Assembly (NCBI RefSeq): GCF_904849725.1
Contig: NC_058518.1
Span: forward strand, 7,708,147 to 7,772,146
From: Hordeum vulgare subsp. vulgare
Taxonomy: Eukaryota > Streptophyta > Magnoliopsida > Poales > Poaceae
Reading direction: 5' to 3'
DNA length: 64,000 nucleotides
Part shown: one piece after another, positions 11,046 to 22,319 of the stretch
Layout of the letters: each line of letters opens with the position of its first letter
Position numbering within the stretch: position 1 is the stretch's first letter
Program-made: the position numbers and the translations under genes
Notes under the pieces: model-generated
What the model was told of the DNA's origin: nothing
Database searches by the model: none
Seen by the model: only the letters and a program-made list of their open reading frames with translations

Positions 11046-12392
11046 GGATTCCCCCCGATGTTACAACCACACAGTTACTCGACCATGTTACTGGGATCTT
11101 CGGTGATTAGTTGTAAGACGGGTGGATTCCCGCGAGACTGTGTTGTTGGCCTAATTAAAATGCTAATGGATTTGGGTATTTGATCTGGGTTGGTCGGAGA
11201 CCTTTTCGCACTAACCGGCTACGCGGGAAGAATTATGGGTACTCGGCGTCGCGGTATCAGCCGAAGCTTTTCAGATGCCAGCAGTGTAGCGGCGCGCGCC
11301 CGAGTGGTCCCGAGATGCATCGCGCTTGTGATTAAGGGATGCTAGGACTGACGTCGGCCGCCCACGCCACGTGCAGGAGCGTGAAGGGGAACTGGGCCCA
11401 TGAACCCTTTGTGCTTAGGATTTAGACCGGCGGGCTGGCCTCTCTGATTAGTCTTAGGTGGGGCTGCGACGTGTCGATATTCCGAGGCCGGGCAGGACCC
11501 AGAAAAGTATGTCCGGCCAGAGTGTTATCGAGCGTGACGGGACATGTGGTGCACCCCTGCAGGGATGAAAATTAACTATTCGGATAGCCGTGTCCACGGT
11601 TACAGGACGACTTGGAGTTGTGCCCCGATCTTATACAACTACAATTGTTACTTAACTGGAATTAGTTTGCCTCGGGATTGCTTCCTCGCAGGGAGTCGAG
11701 GGAGGATCTTTAGGCGTGACCTCACTTTATTATTGCTGCAACAATATGACTATTAATGTGTTACCCCCCCTGTTCTACTCTCGTCTATTGCTGCAAGACC
11801 CTGAAGATGCTAGTCTTCGATAGGACTAGGCCTTCCCTCTCTATTCTCGCATTGCTGCAGTCAGTCCACATATAACCCCCCCTTCTTTGATACTGATGCA
11901 TAAATAGAATAGTTCTGATGTAAGACTTGCGAGTACTTTGGATGAGTACTCACCGCTGCTTTGCTCCCCCTTGTTCCCTTGATCCGGTTGCTGCGACCAG
12001 ATGATGAAGCCCAGGAGGTGGAGGTCCCCGCCACCGACGACTGCTACCCCGACGGTGCCTACTACTACGTGGAGGCCGCTGATGATCAGGAGTAGATAGG
12101 AGGTTCCCAGGCAGGAGGCCTCGCCTCGTTCGATCGTTGTATTTTTTGTGCTAGCCTTCTCTAAGGCACCCCCATGTTTTATGTCTGTACTCAGATATTT
12201 GTTGCTTCCGCTGACTCGTGTGTTTATCGAGCTTTCGTATTCTAGCCCTCGAGGCCCCTGGCTTGTAATATGAAGCTGATGTTGTTTTATTTGTGTCTAG
12301 AGTTGTGTTGTGATATCTCCCCGTGAGTCCTTGGGTTTGATCGTACGCATTTGCGTGTATGATTAGCGTACGATTAAGCCGAGGGCGTCACA

Positions 12393-12409
12393 AGTTGGTA
12401 TCAGAGCCA
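12393..12409 (+). promoter_or_regulatory. primer-binding site of the chromovirus
   Basis: AGT followed by TGGTATCAGAGCC begins right after the LTR end. This matches the 3' end complement of initiator tRNA-Met, the usual primer of Tekay-type elements. Confidence 0.93.
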
Positions 12410-12711
12410 ACTGCCTGTAGGTAGCCCCCCTTTCCAACTCCTTGGCCGAAGTTGAGTCTAGTGTTTGAAAAACTTACTAACACTGATGTTGTGGCTTACG
12501 GGCCCACATCTCAATTGGGTGGTATTAGTATCTTTTACTCCTTTCCTATACTCTGGGCTCTACTTTCTCTTCTCTTTCGGGTCAAAGATTTTACTAACTC
12601 TAACATTAGGTTCTCGAATCACATCAATCCGGAGCGCTGGACTATCTACTCTTTTTCTCCTGAATATGTATTACACACACTGTCATTGACATCCGTCAAT
12701 CTTATTTTCAG

Positions 12712-13500
12712 ATGCGTCCCGCAAGACAGCACGTGCGCCTGACACAGGCCACCGAGACGACTGGGTTCCCGGCCATTTTGGTCGATCTCCTGACCAGGCT
12801 GGGATATCGCTGGTACCCCGAGTACACTGTGTTCGAGGATTTCCGCGAGTACAACCAGTACCAGTACCAGGCTGAGGTTCGCATCTTCGACCAGAGGGGC
12901 GGTGAGACCCTCGAGCGCCACGTGTTCTGTGGTATTGGAGTGTCGGTCGAGATGGCCGTCCACGATGCGGCCTACATCGCCATCACCCGACTCCGTGGAG
13001 CGTACCCTCACCTGGAGGAGAGCCCTTTCAGATACATCCCGCATGCTCCTGCTGGGGATGAGACTGGGTCTGATCTCACTGCCTACGCTTCTGACGTTCG
13101 GGAGCGCAACGACCGTTCCTACGTCGCTGTCTGCGCCCCCTACGTGACGCGTCGGTACGACGCGCGGATTTTGGTGCAGTACACTGAGGCAATGGATCGT
13201 GCTTTCCGAGCTCTGACTGTGGAGTTGTATGCTACACGCGCTCGTCTTTACGACGCGTTGACAGAGCTGCAGCCATCACACTGTCCGAGGGATCCCCCTT
13301 TGCGCATCCGCGAGCCGAGCAGGACACAGCTACCATCAGCTCTCGAGTGGACTGATGTTGGGGGTAGAACCCCTGCACTTGGACCTCAGCTCCTCGACTG
13401 GATGCGGTACCGTCACCAGAGTCACAACGGGACACAGGGTCCTGTCCCCACCTTCTATCACCGCCAGCTACCAGGATTCGTTCGTCCTCTCCGACGTTGA
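12712..13500 (+). CDS. extra ORF upstream of gag, dsRNA-binding-motif-like protein (262 aa)
   Basis: This intact ORF lies between the primer site and gag on the sense strand, with 281 bp to the gag-pol ATG and in a different frame. Residues about 15-100 resemble a double-stranded-RNA-binding motif: a leading helix (ILVDLLTRLGY), P-x-Y (YPEYTVFED), a strand (YQAEVRIF), then G-x-G-x-S and a helix ending DAAYIAITRL. The basic KKxAK residues that contact RNA in classical motifs are absent, so it may bind protein rather than RNA. Residues about 155-185 look helical (YTEAMDRAFRALTVEL). The ATG follows TTATTTTCAG, a splice-acceptor-like string. Extra ORFs before gag are known in some rice Gypsy elements. 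Function unknown. Confidence 0.75.
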   Translation: MRPARQHVRLTQATETTGFPAILVDLLTRLGYRWYPEYTVFEDFREYNQYQYQAEVRIFDQRGGETLERHVFCGIGVSVEMAVHDAAYIAITRLRGAYPHLEESPFRYIPHAPAGDETGSDLTAYASDVRERNDRSYVAVCAPYVTRRYDARILVQYTEAMDRAFRALTVELYATRARLYDALTELQPSHCPRDPPLRIREPSRTQLPSALEWTDVGGRTPALGPQLLDWMRYRHQSHNGTQGPVPTFYHRQLPGFVRPLRR

Positions 13501-13781
13501 TGTAGCCTTATCGCTACATCTCGTTGTGGTACTCTTCCACCGCGTGCCTGCGCGCCGCCTAGTGAGTCCAGGGTATCGTCAAATGCGTCCGGGCTATCGC
13601 CAAATTTCGAGTTTTTAATCGTTAGTCTGTAATCGAACTTATGTATGGGTCTGTATGTCGAACTCAACTACTATGGAGTATCTATCGCATTTCCCTTTCG
13701 TTATGCTTGGTTACTTCATGAATGCGTGCGATGCCTTTCAATTACTTTAAGCTAAACTACCCCTGCTAAATATTTAACAGG

Positions 13782-16700
13782 ATGGTTAGACCAGCTGGCC
13801 GCCCGCGTGGCCGTGCCAACGATGCACCACCCCCGCCTCCTGAGTATATGGCGGGGATGATCCAACAGTTTGAGCTGAACCGCCAGTTTATGCAAGGGCT
13901 CATGGATCAGTTCCAAAGGCCGAACATGAATCAACCACAAGGCGTGACACTGCAAGACTTCTGCCGTCTCAACCCTGCGATCTACCGCAGCTCAACTCAG
14001 CCTCTTGATGCTGATGACTGGCTCCGTGACATTTCTTATGAGCTAGAGTCTGCCAATGTGCCCCTGGCGAGCTATGTCAACTTTGCCGCCTACTTTCTGA
14101 AGGGTCCCGCTGCTCAATGGTGGGACAGCCACAGGCGCTCTCAGCCCGATGGAACTATCATCACTTGGGCAGAGTTCAAGGCTGCTTTCCGTGCTCGATA
14201 CATTCCCCAGGGAATCATGGACCGGAAGAAGCGTGAGTTCCGCAACTTGGTCCAGGGCAACAAGACTGTGGATGCTTATCAGCGGGAATTTCTGGAATTA
14301 TCTCGCTATGCTGAAGAAGACATTGCGACTGATGCACGCAGGCAGGAGAAGTTCCGTGAAGGCCTCCACCCTGATATCAAGCTGACACTCCTCGTTCAGG
14401 ACTATGCTGATTTCGCCACCCTCGTGAACAAGGCTATTCAGGTTGAGACTGGTCTGCAGGAATACAAAGATAGCAGCAAGCGCAACCGTGACATGGGCTC
14501 ATCTTCGGGCTCATCTGCACAGAAGCGGAAGATCTGGATTCCCAACAACATGTACCATGCACCTGCTCCTACTCCGAGGCCGTCCTATGCTGCACCTCGC
14601 CTGCCTCCTCCACCACCTAGGCAGCCGAGGCTTCCAGCTCCACCGCCTCGAGTTCCTCCTTCCCGTCCTGAGGACGGGTTGTGCTTCAAGTGTGGCCGTC
14701 CAGGTCACCGTGCTAGAGACTACAGGCAGAATCAGAATCAGCTGGCACTTCCCGCAACTGGCCGTGGCAACAACCAGAACCGCAACTTCAACACTAAGCC
14801 TGCTTATGTTCGTGGTCAGGCCAACAACATTGATATGGGTCAAGCTCAAGACCAGCCTGCTACCATGATGGGTACACTTCTCGTTAACTCAGTACCTGCT
14901 TCTGTATTGTTTGATACAGGAGCATCGCATTCCTTTATGTCGGAAAATTTTGCATACATGCATGACATTAGGAGCGAAGAGATGAACATCCCGATAGTGG
15001 TAAACACCCCTGGGGGCGAATGTCGAACCTCTGTGGTTTGCCCCCATGTTCCAGTTGAAATTGAAGGATTAGAATTCCTTGCCAACCCCATCCTACTAAA
15101 GTCATCCAACATTGATCTCATATTGGGGATGGACTGGTTGAAGGCTCATACGGCATCGATCGTTTGTGCCACCAAAACCGTCCACCTCCTACACCCTTCA
15201 GATGAACTAGTAAGCTACCATGCTCGTCTCGTCCGTAATGCTGAGGCACGGCTGTATGCCTTGAATGCATTAAATGCGTCGCCTCTTGAAGGGATTGAAA
15301 ACATTCCAGTGGTCCGAGAGTTCCAAGATGTCTTTCCAGAAGAACTTCCGGGGATTCCCCCTGCTCGAGCTGTCGAGTTTGTCATTGACTTGGTACCCGG
15401 TACCACTCCTATTGCCAAGCGTCCTTATAAAATGCCACCACATGAACTCCTTGAACTTAAGCAAGAAATTGACAACTCGCTCCGTCTGGGTTTCATCCGT
15501 CCGAGTTCCTCTGCTTGGGGAGCACCTTCTCTCTTTGTTAAGAAGAAGGATGGGACAAATCGATTGGTTCAAGACTATCGTCCTATCAACCAGGCCACTA
15601 TTCAAAACAAATATCCTCTCCCTCGGATAAATGATTTGTATGATCAACTTGCTGGTTCCACCGTTTTCTCTAAGCTCGACTTGAGATTGGGATACCACCA
15701 GATCCGTGTTCGCAAGGAGGATATTCCAAAGACCGCCTTTGTTACTCGATATGGATCATACGAGTACACCGTCATGTCCTTCGGCTTAACCAATGCACCG
15801 GCAACCTTCTCTCGACTGATGAATTATATATTCATGGACTACCTCGACAAATTTGTCGTGGTATATCTGGATGATATTCTGGTGTTTTCGAAGAACAAAG
15901 AAGAGCATGCTGAACATCTTCGTCTTGTACTGGATAAGCTTCGGGAGCATAAACTCTATGCGAAGTATTCCAAATGTGAGTTCTGGCTAGACGAAGTGAC
16001 TTACCTTGGTCATGTGATTTCCAAGGATGGTATTGCGGTCAACCCCGAACGAATTCAAGCTATTCTTGACTGGACTCCCCCGAAGAATGTCAAGCAAGTC
16101 AGAAGTTTTCTCGGACTCGCCAGCTATTGCCGTCGATTCGTCGAGAACTTCTCCAAGATTGCGAAGCCCTTAACCAACCTGCTTCACAAAGGTGTTAAGT
16201 ATGAATGGACTGATAAATGTCAGGAAAGTTTCCAGGCACTCAAGGACAAACTGACGTCCGCTCCAGTACTTGCTCCTCCAGATACGAAAAGGGATTTCGT
16301 CATATACTGTGATGCTTCTCGTCAAGGAATAGGTTGTGTCCTAATGCAGGATCGCAAGGTGATCGCTTATGCTTCGCGTCAACTGCGTGCTCATGAAGAG
16401 AACTACCCAGTTCATGATCTCGAGCTTGCCGCAGTCATTCATGCATTGAAGGAATGGCGACAATACCTTGTCGGTAATCGCTGTGAAATCTACACCGGCC
16501 ATCAAAGTCTGAAGTACTTGTTCACTCAACCGGAGCTGAACCTGCGTCAACAAAGATGGATGGAGCGTATAGCAGATTTTGACTGTAGTATATCATATAC
16601 CCCTGGCAAGGCTAACGTAATGGCTGATGCCTTAAGTCGCAAGTCATACTGCAACCACCTCCAGGTTCATCAGGTTCACGATCGTCTGCAAGAGGAATTC

Positions 16701-18269
16701 CGTAAGCTGAACCTCCACATTGTTCCTCAGGGTTACCTTGTTCCTCCCCCTGAAGAGTATCAAAAGATGAACCTTCGTGTTGTTAATCAGGGTTCCCTCA
16801 GTAACCTAGTGGTTGAACCAGATCTTGTGAGCTCCATAAAGAATATACAAAACTTTGACGATGATGTCGACAGGATTAAGAGTTATATTGCGAAGGGTAA
16901 ACCCTCCTTTTTCACTGTTGATGAAGGTGGTGCCTTGTATTTCAAGGGTCGCCTATTCGTTCCAAATAAGAAGGAAAATCTCAGGATGACTGGGAAGGTG
17001 ATGGAAGAAGCTCATGACACACCATTGTCTATTCACCCGGGTAGTACCAAGATGTACCAAGACATCCGGCAAAGATTCTGGTGGCCCAATATGAAACAAG
17101 ACATTGCACGCTTTGTGGCAGAATGTGATATATGCCGGCGTATCAAAGCAGAACACCAAAAGCCTGCTGGAACTCTGCAACCTATCTCTATTCCCGAGTG
17201 GAAATGGGATCACGTTGAAATGGACTTCGTCACTGGTTTTCCCAGGTCTCAGAAAGGTAATGATGCTATTCTTGTCGTCATTGATCGACTGTCCAAAGTT
17301 GCACATTTCCTGGCCGTCAAAGAAACGATTAATGCTAGTCAGCTGGCAGATCTTTATATGTCAAGAGTTGTTTCACTTCACGGTATTCCGTTGGTAATCA
17401 GTTCGGACCGTGGCAGCTTGTTTACTTCAAAGTTCTGGGAAAGTTTTCAAAAGGCTATGGGGACTCATCTGTCCTTCAGCACTGCATTTCATCCTCAATC
17501 CCAGGGACAAGTTGAACGAGTCAACCAAATTCTCGAGGACATGCTTCGAGCTTGTGTCATTTCTTTCGGTAAGAAATGGGAGGAATCTCTCCCGTATGCC
17601 GAGTTCTCGTACAACAATAGCTATCAAGCTAGTCTGAAGATGGCCCCTTTCGAAGTATTGTATGGGCGAAGGTGTCGAACTCCTCTGAATTGGTCAGAAA
17701 CTGGGGAACGATCACTCTTCGGTCCGGATATTATTCAACATGCCGAAGATCAAGTCCGCATTATTCATGAGAATCTGAAGGCTGCTCAGTCTCGTCAGAA
17801 GAGTCAGTATGACCGTCATCATCAAGATATGGTCTATCAACCTGGCGAAAAGGCTTATCTTCGTGTCACACCAATGAGAGGTGCACACCGTTTCGGAATC
17901 AAGGGCAAGTTAGCTCCTCGTTATATTGGTCCTTTCACTGTTCTCGAAAGGCGTGGAAGAGTGGCTTATCAATTGGAACTGCCGGCGAACCTTTCTCAGG
18001 TTCACGATGTCTTCCATGTTTCTCAGCTCCGTCGCTGCTTCAAGGACCCTATTCGAGCAGTGGATCACGATATGCTTGAGCTACAACAAGACCTCTCTTA
18101 TAAAGAGCATCCGGTCCGCATTCTCGACCAAGCTGAACGTAAGACTCGTCGCAAGGTCACTAAGTTCCTTAAGGTGCAGTGGTCAAATCACTCTGAAGAT
18201 GAAGCCACTTGGGAACGCGAGGATCATCTTCGTGATGAATACCCCGGGCTCTTTCCCTCTACCTCTTAA
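13782..18269 (+). CDS. chromovirus gag-pol polyprotein (1495 aa)
   Basis: This single open frame encodes capsid, protease, reverse transcriptase, RNase H, integrase and chromodomain, which together copy the element's RNA and insert the DNA. Gag lies at about 85-250 ([16 protein letters not shown]). The zinc knuckle 301-314 reads C-x2-C-x4-H-x4-Y: the last ligand Cys is Tyr314 (TAC at 14721). Protease DTGA starts at 378. RT has [12 protein letters not shown] and YLDD at 695-698. RNase H has Asp844 and Glu881, but the third acid is Gly906 (YTGHQSLKY, usual YTDHKSLKY). Integrase has Asp1148, Asp1209 and Glu1245 (35 residues between the last two). The chromodomain is about 1440-1490. The ATG follows TTTAACAGG. 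Although unbroken, the zinc-knuckle and RNase H changes suggest reduced activity. Confidence 0.96.
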   Translation: MVRPAGRPRGRANDAPPPPPEYMAGMIQQFELNRQFMQGLMDQFQRPNMNQPQGVTLQDFCRLNPAIYRSSTQPLDADDWLRDISYELESANVPLASYVNFAAYFLKGPAAQWWDSHRRSQPDGTIITWAEFKAAFRARYIPQGIMDRKKREFRNLVQGNKTVDAYQREFLELSRYAEEDIATDARRQEKFREGLHPDIKLTLLVQDYADFATLVNKAIQVETGLQEYKDSSKRNRDMGSSSGSSAQKRKIWIPNNMYHAPAPTPRPSYAAPRLPPPPPRQPRLPAPPPRVPPSRPEDGLCFKCGRPGHRARDYRQNQNQLALPATGRGNNQNRNFNTKPAYVRGQANNIDMGQAQDQPATMMGTLLVNSVPASVLFDTGASHSFMSENFAYMHDIRSEEMNIPIVVNTPGGECRTSVVCPHVPVEIEGLEFLANPILLKSSNIDLILGMDWLKAHTASIVCATKTVHLLHPSDELVSYHARLVRNAEARLYALNALNASPLEGIENIPVVREFQDVFPEELPGIPPARAVEFVIDLVPGTTPIAKRPYKMPPHELLELKQEIDNSLRLGFIRPSSSAWGAPSLFVKKKDGTNRLVQDYRPINQATIQNKYPLPRINDLYDQLAGSTVFSKLDLRLGYHQIRVRKEDIPKTAFVTRYGSYEYTVMSFGLTNAPATFSRLMNYIFMDYLDKFVVVYLDDILVFSKNKEEHAEHLRLVLDKLREHKLYAKYSKCEFWLDEVTYLGHVISKDGIAVNPERIQAILDWTPPKNVKQVRSFLGLASYCRRFVENFSKIAKPLTNLLHKGVKYEWTDKCQESFQALKDKLTSAPVLAPPDTKRDFVIYCDASRQGIGCVLMQDRKVIAYASRQLRAHEENYPVHDLELAAVIHALKEWRQYLVGNRCEIYTGHQSLKYLFTQPELNLRQQRWMERIADFDCSISYTPGKANVMADALSRKSYCNHLQVHQVHDRLQEEFRKLNLHIVPQGYLVPPPEEYQKMNLRVVNQGSLSNLVVEPDLVSSIKNIQNFDDDVDRIKSYIAKGKPSFFTVDEGGALYFKGRLFVPNKKENLRMTGKVMEEAHDTPLSIHPGSTKMYQDIRQRFWWPNMKQDIARFVAECDICRRIKAEHQKPAGTLQPISIPEWKWDHVEMDFVTGFPRSQKGNDAILVVIDRLSKVAHFLAVKETINASQLADLYMSRVVSLHGIPLVISSDRGSLFTSKFWESFQKAMGTHLSFSTAFHPQSQGQVERVNQILEDMLRACVISFGKKWEESLPYAEFSYNNSYQASLKMAPFEVLYGRRCRTPLNWSETGERSLFGPDIIQHAEDQVRIIHENLKAAQSRQKSQYDRHHQDMVYQPGEKAYLRVTPMRGAHRFGIKGKLAPRYIGPFTVLERRGRVAYQLELPANLSQVHDVFHVSQLRRCFKDPIRAVDHDMLELQQDLSYKEHPVRILDQAERKTRRKVTKFLKVQWSNHSEDEATWEREDHLRDEYPGLFPSTS

Positions 18270-18287
18270 TTCTCGGGACGAGAATTC

Positions 18288-18305
18288 TTGTTAGTAGGGG
18301 AGAAT
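18288..18305 (+). promoter_or_regulatory. polypurine tract of the chromovirus
   Basis: TTGTTAGTAGGGGAGAAT sits immediately before the second LTR (TGTGACATCC at 18306). The AGGGGAGAA core is the expected plus-strand primer. Confidence 0.88.
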
Positions 18306-21300
18306 TGTGACATCCTCGACTTTTGCTACAGTAGTAATCGTAATTAAGCTACAGTGATCAACCGTTAATGATGCCACGTCATCGGATTTCCATCTCAGAC
18401 CCGCGTTGATTCGAGTTTGTCCGGATTTCAGATTTGAAAACAAAAGTAGAGTACGTTATGAGTTCATTGCAAATATTACAAGAATATATATGTAAAAACG
18501 AGGAAAGTATTAAAGAAACAATAATGATGAAAGAAAGAAAGAAAACTGAAAGAAAGAAATAATAAAAAGAAAAGGGAAAAGAGAAAACAAAATAAATCTA
18601 ATCAAAAAAAATAAAATTGAAAACAACCCTCACTCCCCCGTGGCCCAACTGGGCCAAAAGGCCCAGCCGGCCACCACCCCCACCCTCCAAAACCCTAGCG
18701 CCACCCCACCCCCACGCCAACTCCCTCCCCCCCCTGGGCGCCGCCGCCAGCCCCCCCCCTCGTGGGGGGCCCCACCCCCACGCCGCCACCTCTCCCTCCC
18801 CTCTCGTGACCCTCCCCAACCCACCGACACCCCCTCCCCCACGATCTCCCTCCTCTCCTCCCGTGGCCTCCTCCCCCAGATCTCTCCCCTGCCGAGCCCC
18901 CCTCCTCTCCCAACTCCCACGTCGCCTCCTCCTCCTACCTCCCGTCGACCCCCCCCCGCCGGCAGCCCCCCCCCCCCCCGACGGCCAGCCCTCTCCCCCG
19001 CCGGCCTCCTCCCCCCACGGCCTCCTCCCCACCCCACGGCCACCTCCTCCACCGGGCCACCCAACCCGGCGGCCCCCCACCTCACGGCGACCCCCCCACC
19101 TCACGGCGAGCCCCCCCCCTCCCCGGCCGGCGCGCCACCTCCACCACGCCGGCCACCTCGGCCCCCCCCCCTCCAGGTCCGGCGGCCGGGGCCCTCCCCA
19201 TCCCGCCGGCGGCTCCATCCCGGGGGTCCTCCTCACGGGGCCCCTCTCGGCGAACATCCGACCGGTTCCTCCTCGCCGGCACGTCACCATCACCGTCACC
19301 GTCACCGCCTCCACGCCGTCTCCACCGTCATCTTCGTGCGAACTCCGGCTTCACCGGGCCGTCACGTCACCGTCGGTGAGCCCCTCTTCGGGCTCCTCCC
19401 ACCATGTCGATCTCCTCGCCGTCCCGGTTCCGTTCCGGCAAACGGGGCCTCGATCCGTCGACGGTGGACTCCGGTAGAAGGATTCGAAGTTTGTGTTCTT
19501 CTAGGTGGAGTAGCAAAAGAACTTCTCTGTCTCTGTTAACAGAGAGAGGGAGATGAGTGTTTTGAGAGAAAAAGAAATAAAAACAATTGATGTATTAGAT
19601 GCCGTATGTATGTATGTATGTATGTATTCGATACCCGTATTATGTATGTATTTGCGTATATGGATATTTAGAGGAATACGGTATTTGCACGGATAAGTAT
19701 CTAATAAAAATAAATGAGGAAAGAACCTTAGGCCACTTACCGGTGGGGCCAATGCACCGCTGTCAATGACAGGGAGGCCCCACGCGATGATTAAAAATAA
19801 TGTTTTCTTAAAATAGATAAATAAATAGATATTTAGTTAAAATAATTAATTAACATAATTAGAGTATGACACGTGGGTCCCTCGTTGAATTAATCTGATT
19901 AATAAATAATTAATCTTAAATAAAACTTGTGTCTATGACGTTCGGGACCCGCTGGTCAGTTGACCGGTCAAATGTGATGTCAGCCTGACATCGCGATGAT
20001 GTCATAATAGGATTTTACTAAATCTTTTAAATCTGTTTTTAATTCTTAAATAATTAATAAACCTTTGAAAATTAATATTAAATAATCCGTAAGTCAGATC
20101 AAAATATTTTCAACATGAAAGTTGATCAGCAAAGCGAGACGAACCCGGATACACGGCCCGTTCGTCTGTCACGCGTCCCTAGCATAGCAAACATGGAACT
20201 TTTCCATCGTTTCCAGTATAACCGGTAGTAACCCGAGACCCGGGAAAATATCGTCAGATATTCTTCCGACCCGTCTATGACGGATGTTGCTGCGTTAGCT
20301 CATGTCTAGCCTGCATATTTCCATGTCATGTTTTGTGTTGCATCGGTGCTATTATTTATTGTTTCTTCCCCCTCTTCTTACCGATAGACCCCGTGACTGA
20401 CGCTGCTGCCGGGTACATCTACGACCCTGCCGATCAGTCCTTTGCCGCAGAGCAGCAAGGCAAGCAAACCCCCTCTTGATCATTCCTATATCGCCTATGT
20501 CTTTCTTCCTACTGCTTGCATTAGTATTTTGCTACTGTTGTAGTTAGCTCCTATATCTGATGCATAGCCTGTTTTTGATGAACTGCTACTTTCAGTCCTG
20601 TACCTTTAACCTGCTTAGTATAGGTGGAGCAGTCATCCCCTCTGACCCCGTAGATCAGTTGCCCCGCTTGTTTCCAAATCTCGATCTCTGATCGACGAGC
20701 CAGACCCGACACAGCACGTTCACCCCCCTTCGTTGTACGACGCTACAGGGATACTATCGGGTACCGAGGGTGACACCTCGCTAAGTACTCCTGATGATAT
20801 CTCTGTAGTATAGCTAGTCGGTCATGGTTATCGAGGGTGATTCCTCTTTCACCATTCCCGATGACGTCTCTGTCGTGCCACCCCGCGAGTGTGGGACCCC
20901 CGAGGGTGATTCCTCTAAGCCCACCTTGACGGGTACATCGTTCGGAATCCAACGAGGGTGATACCTCGGATTCCCCCCGATGTTACAACCACACAGTTAC
21001 TCGACCATGTTACTGGGATCTTCGGTGATTAGTTGTAAGACGGGTGGATTCCCGCGAGACTGTGTTGTTGGCCTAATTAAAATGCTAATGGATTTGGGTA
21101 TTTGATCTGGGTTGGTCGGAGACCTTTTCGCACTAACCGGCTACGCGGGAAGAATTATGGGTACTCGGCGTCGCGGTATCAGCCGAAGCTTTTCAGATGC
21201 CAGCAGTGTAGCGGCGCGCGCCCGAGTGGTCCCGAGATGCATCGCGCTTGTGATTAAGGGATGCTAGGACTGACGTCGGCCGCCCACGCCACGTGCAGGA

Positions 21301-22314
21301 GCGTGAAGGGGAACTGGGCCCATGAACCCTTTGTGCTTAGGATTTAGACCGGCGGGCTGGCCTCTCTGATTAGTCTTAGGTGGGGCTGCGACGTGTCGAT
21401 ATTCCGAGGCCGGGCAGGACCCAGAAAAGTATGTCCGGCCAGAGTGTTATCGAGCGTGACGGGACATGTGGTGCACCCCTGCAGGGATGAAAATTAACTA
21501 TTCGGATAGCCGTGTCCACGGTTACAGGACGACTTGGAGTTGTGCCCCGATCTTATACAACTACAATTGTTACTTAACTGGAATTAGTTTGCCTCGGGAT
21601 TGCTTCCTCGCAGGGAGTCGAGGGAGGATCTTTAGGCGTGACCTCACTTTATTATTGCTGCAACAATATGACTATTAATGTGTTACCCCCCCTGTTCTAC
21701 TCTCGTCTATTGCTGCAAGACCCTGAAGATGCTAGTCTTCGATAGGACTAGGCCTTCCCTCTCTATTCTCGCATTGCTGCAGTCAGTCCACATATAACCC
21801 CCCCTTCTTTGATACTGATGCATAAATAGAATAGTTCTGATGTAAGACTTGCGAGTACTTTGGATGAGTACTCACCGCTGCTTTGCTCCCCCTTGTTCCC
21901 TTGATCCGGTTGCTGCGACCAGATGATGAAGCCCAGGAGATGGAGGTCCCCGCCACCGACGACTGCTACCCCGACGGTGCCTACTACTACGTGGAGGCCG
22001 CTGATGATCAGGAGTAGATAGGAGGTTCCCAGGCAGGAGGCCTCGCCTCGTTCGATCGTTGTATTTTTTGTGCTAGCCTTCTCTAAGGCACCCCCATGTT
22101 TTATGTCTGTACTCAGATATTTATTGCTTCCGCTGACTCGTGTGTTTATCGAGCTTTCGTATTCTAGCCCTCGAGGCCCCTGGCTTGTAATATGAAGCTG
22201 ATGTTGTTTTATTTGTGTCTAGAGTTGTGTTGTGATATCTCCCCGTGAGTCCTTGGGTTTGATCGTACGCATTTGCGTGTATGATTAGCGTACGATTAAG
22301 CCGAGGGCGTCACA
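18306..22314 (+). repeat. 3' LTR of the chromovirus (4009 bp)
   Basis: Direct repeat of 8381-12392. By eye four substitutions were found (G/A near 10464, T/C near 10796, G/A near 12020, G/A near 12200 in first-copy coordinates), plus length changes confined to C runs. The TCATG target duplication follows at 22315-22319. Confidence 0.95.
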
Positions 22315-22319
22315 TCATG

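Larger units (their letters stand above)
8381..12392 (+). repeat. 5' LTR of the chromovirus (4012 bp)
   Basis: The LTR is bounded by TGTGACATCC and GGGCGTCACA. In order it holds a purine-rich GAAA tract (8606-8670), a very C-rich segment (8700-9560), a GTAT microsatellite (9679-9705), AT-rich sequence, and four quasi-palindromes CGAGGGTGAYWCCTC (10843-11045). Long proline-rich or glycine-rich ORFs in the C-rich segment are composition artefacts. The length is large for a Gypsy LTR. Confidence 0.95.
8381..22314 (+). mobile_element. Tekay/Del-type chromovirus (Gypsy) with 4-kb LTRs, very recent insertion
   Basis: LTRs at 8381-12392 and 18306-22314 start TGTGACATCCTCGAC and end GGGCGTCACA. The target duplication TCATG flanks both sides (8376-8380, 22315-22319). 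A tRNA-Met primer site follows the first LTR and a purine tract precedes the second. The internal region holds an upstream ORF (12712-13500) and one unbroken gag-pol frame ending in a chromodomain (13782-18269). Outside homopolymer C runs I found only four differences between the LTRs, all transitions, so insertion is on the order of tens of thousands of years old at 1.3e-8. Lineage is inferred from pol motifs, the chromodomain and the long LTR; no family name is claimed. Confidence 0.95.

Noticed and set aside
8381..22314. Two 4-kb identical blocks as a segmental duplication
   Set aside because: They begin TG and end CA, flank a primer site, gag-pol and purine tract, and have a 5-bp target duplication, so they are LTRs.
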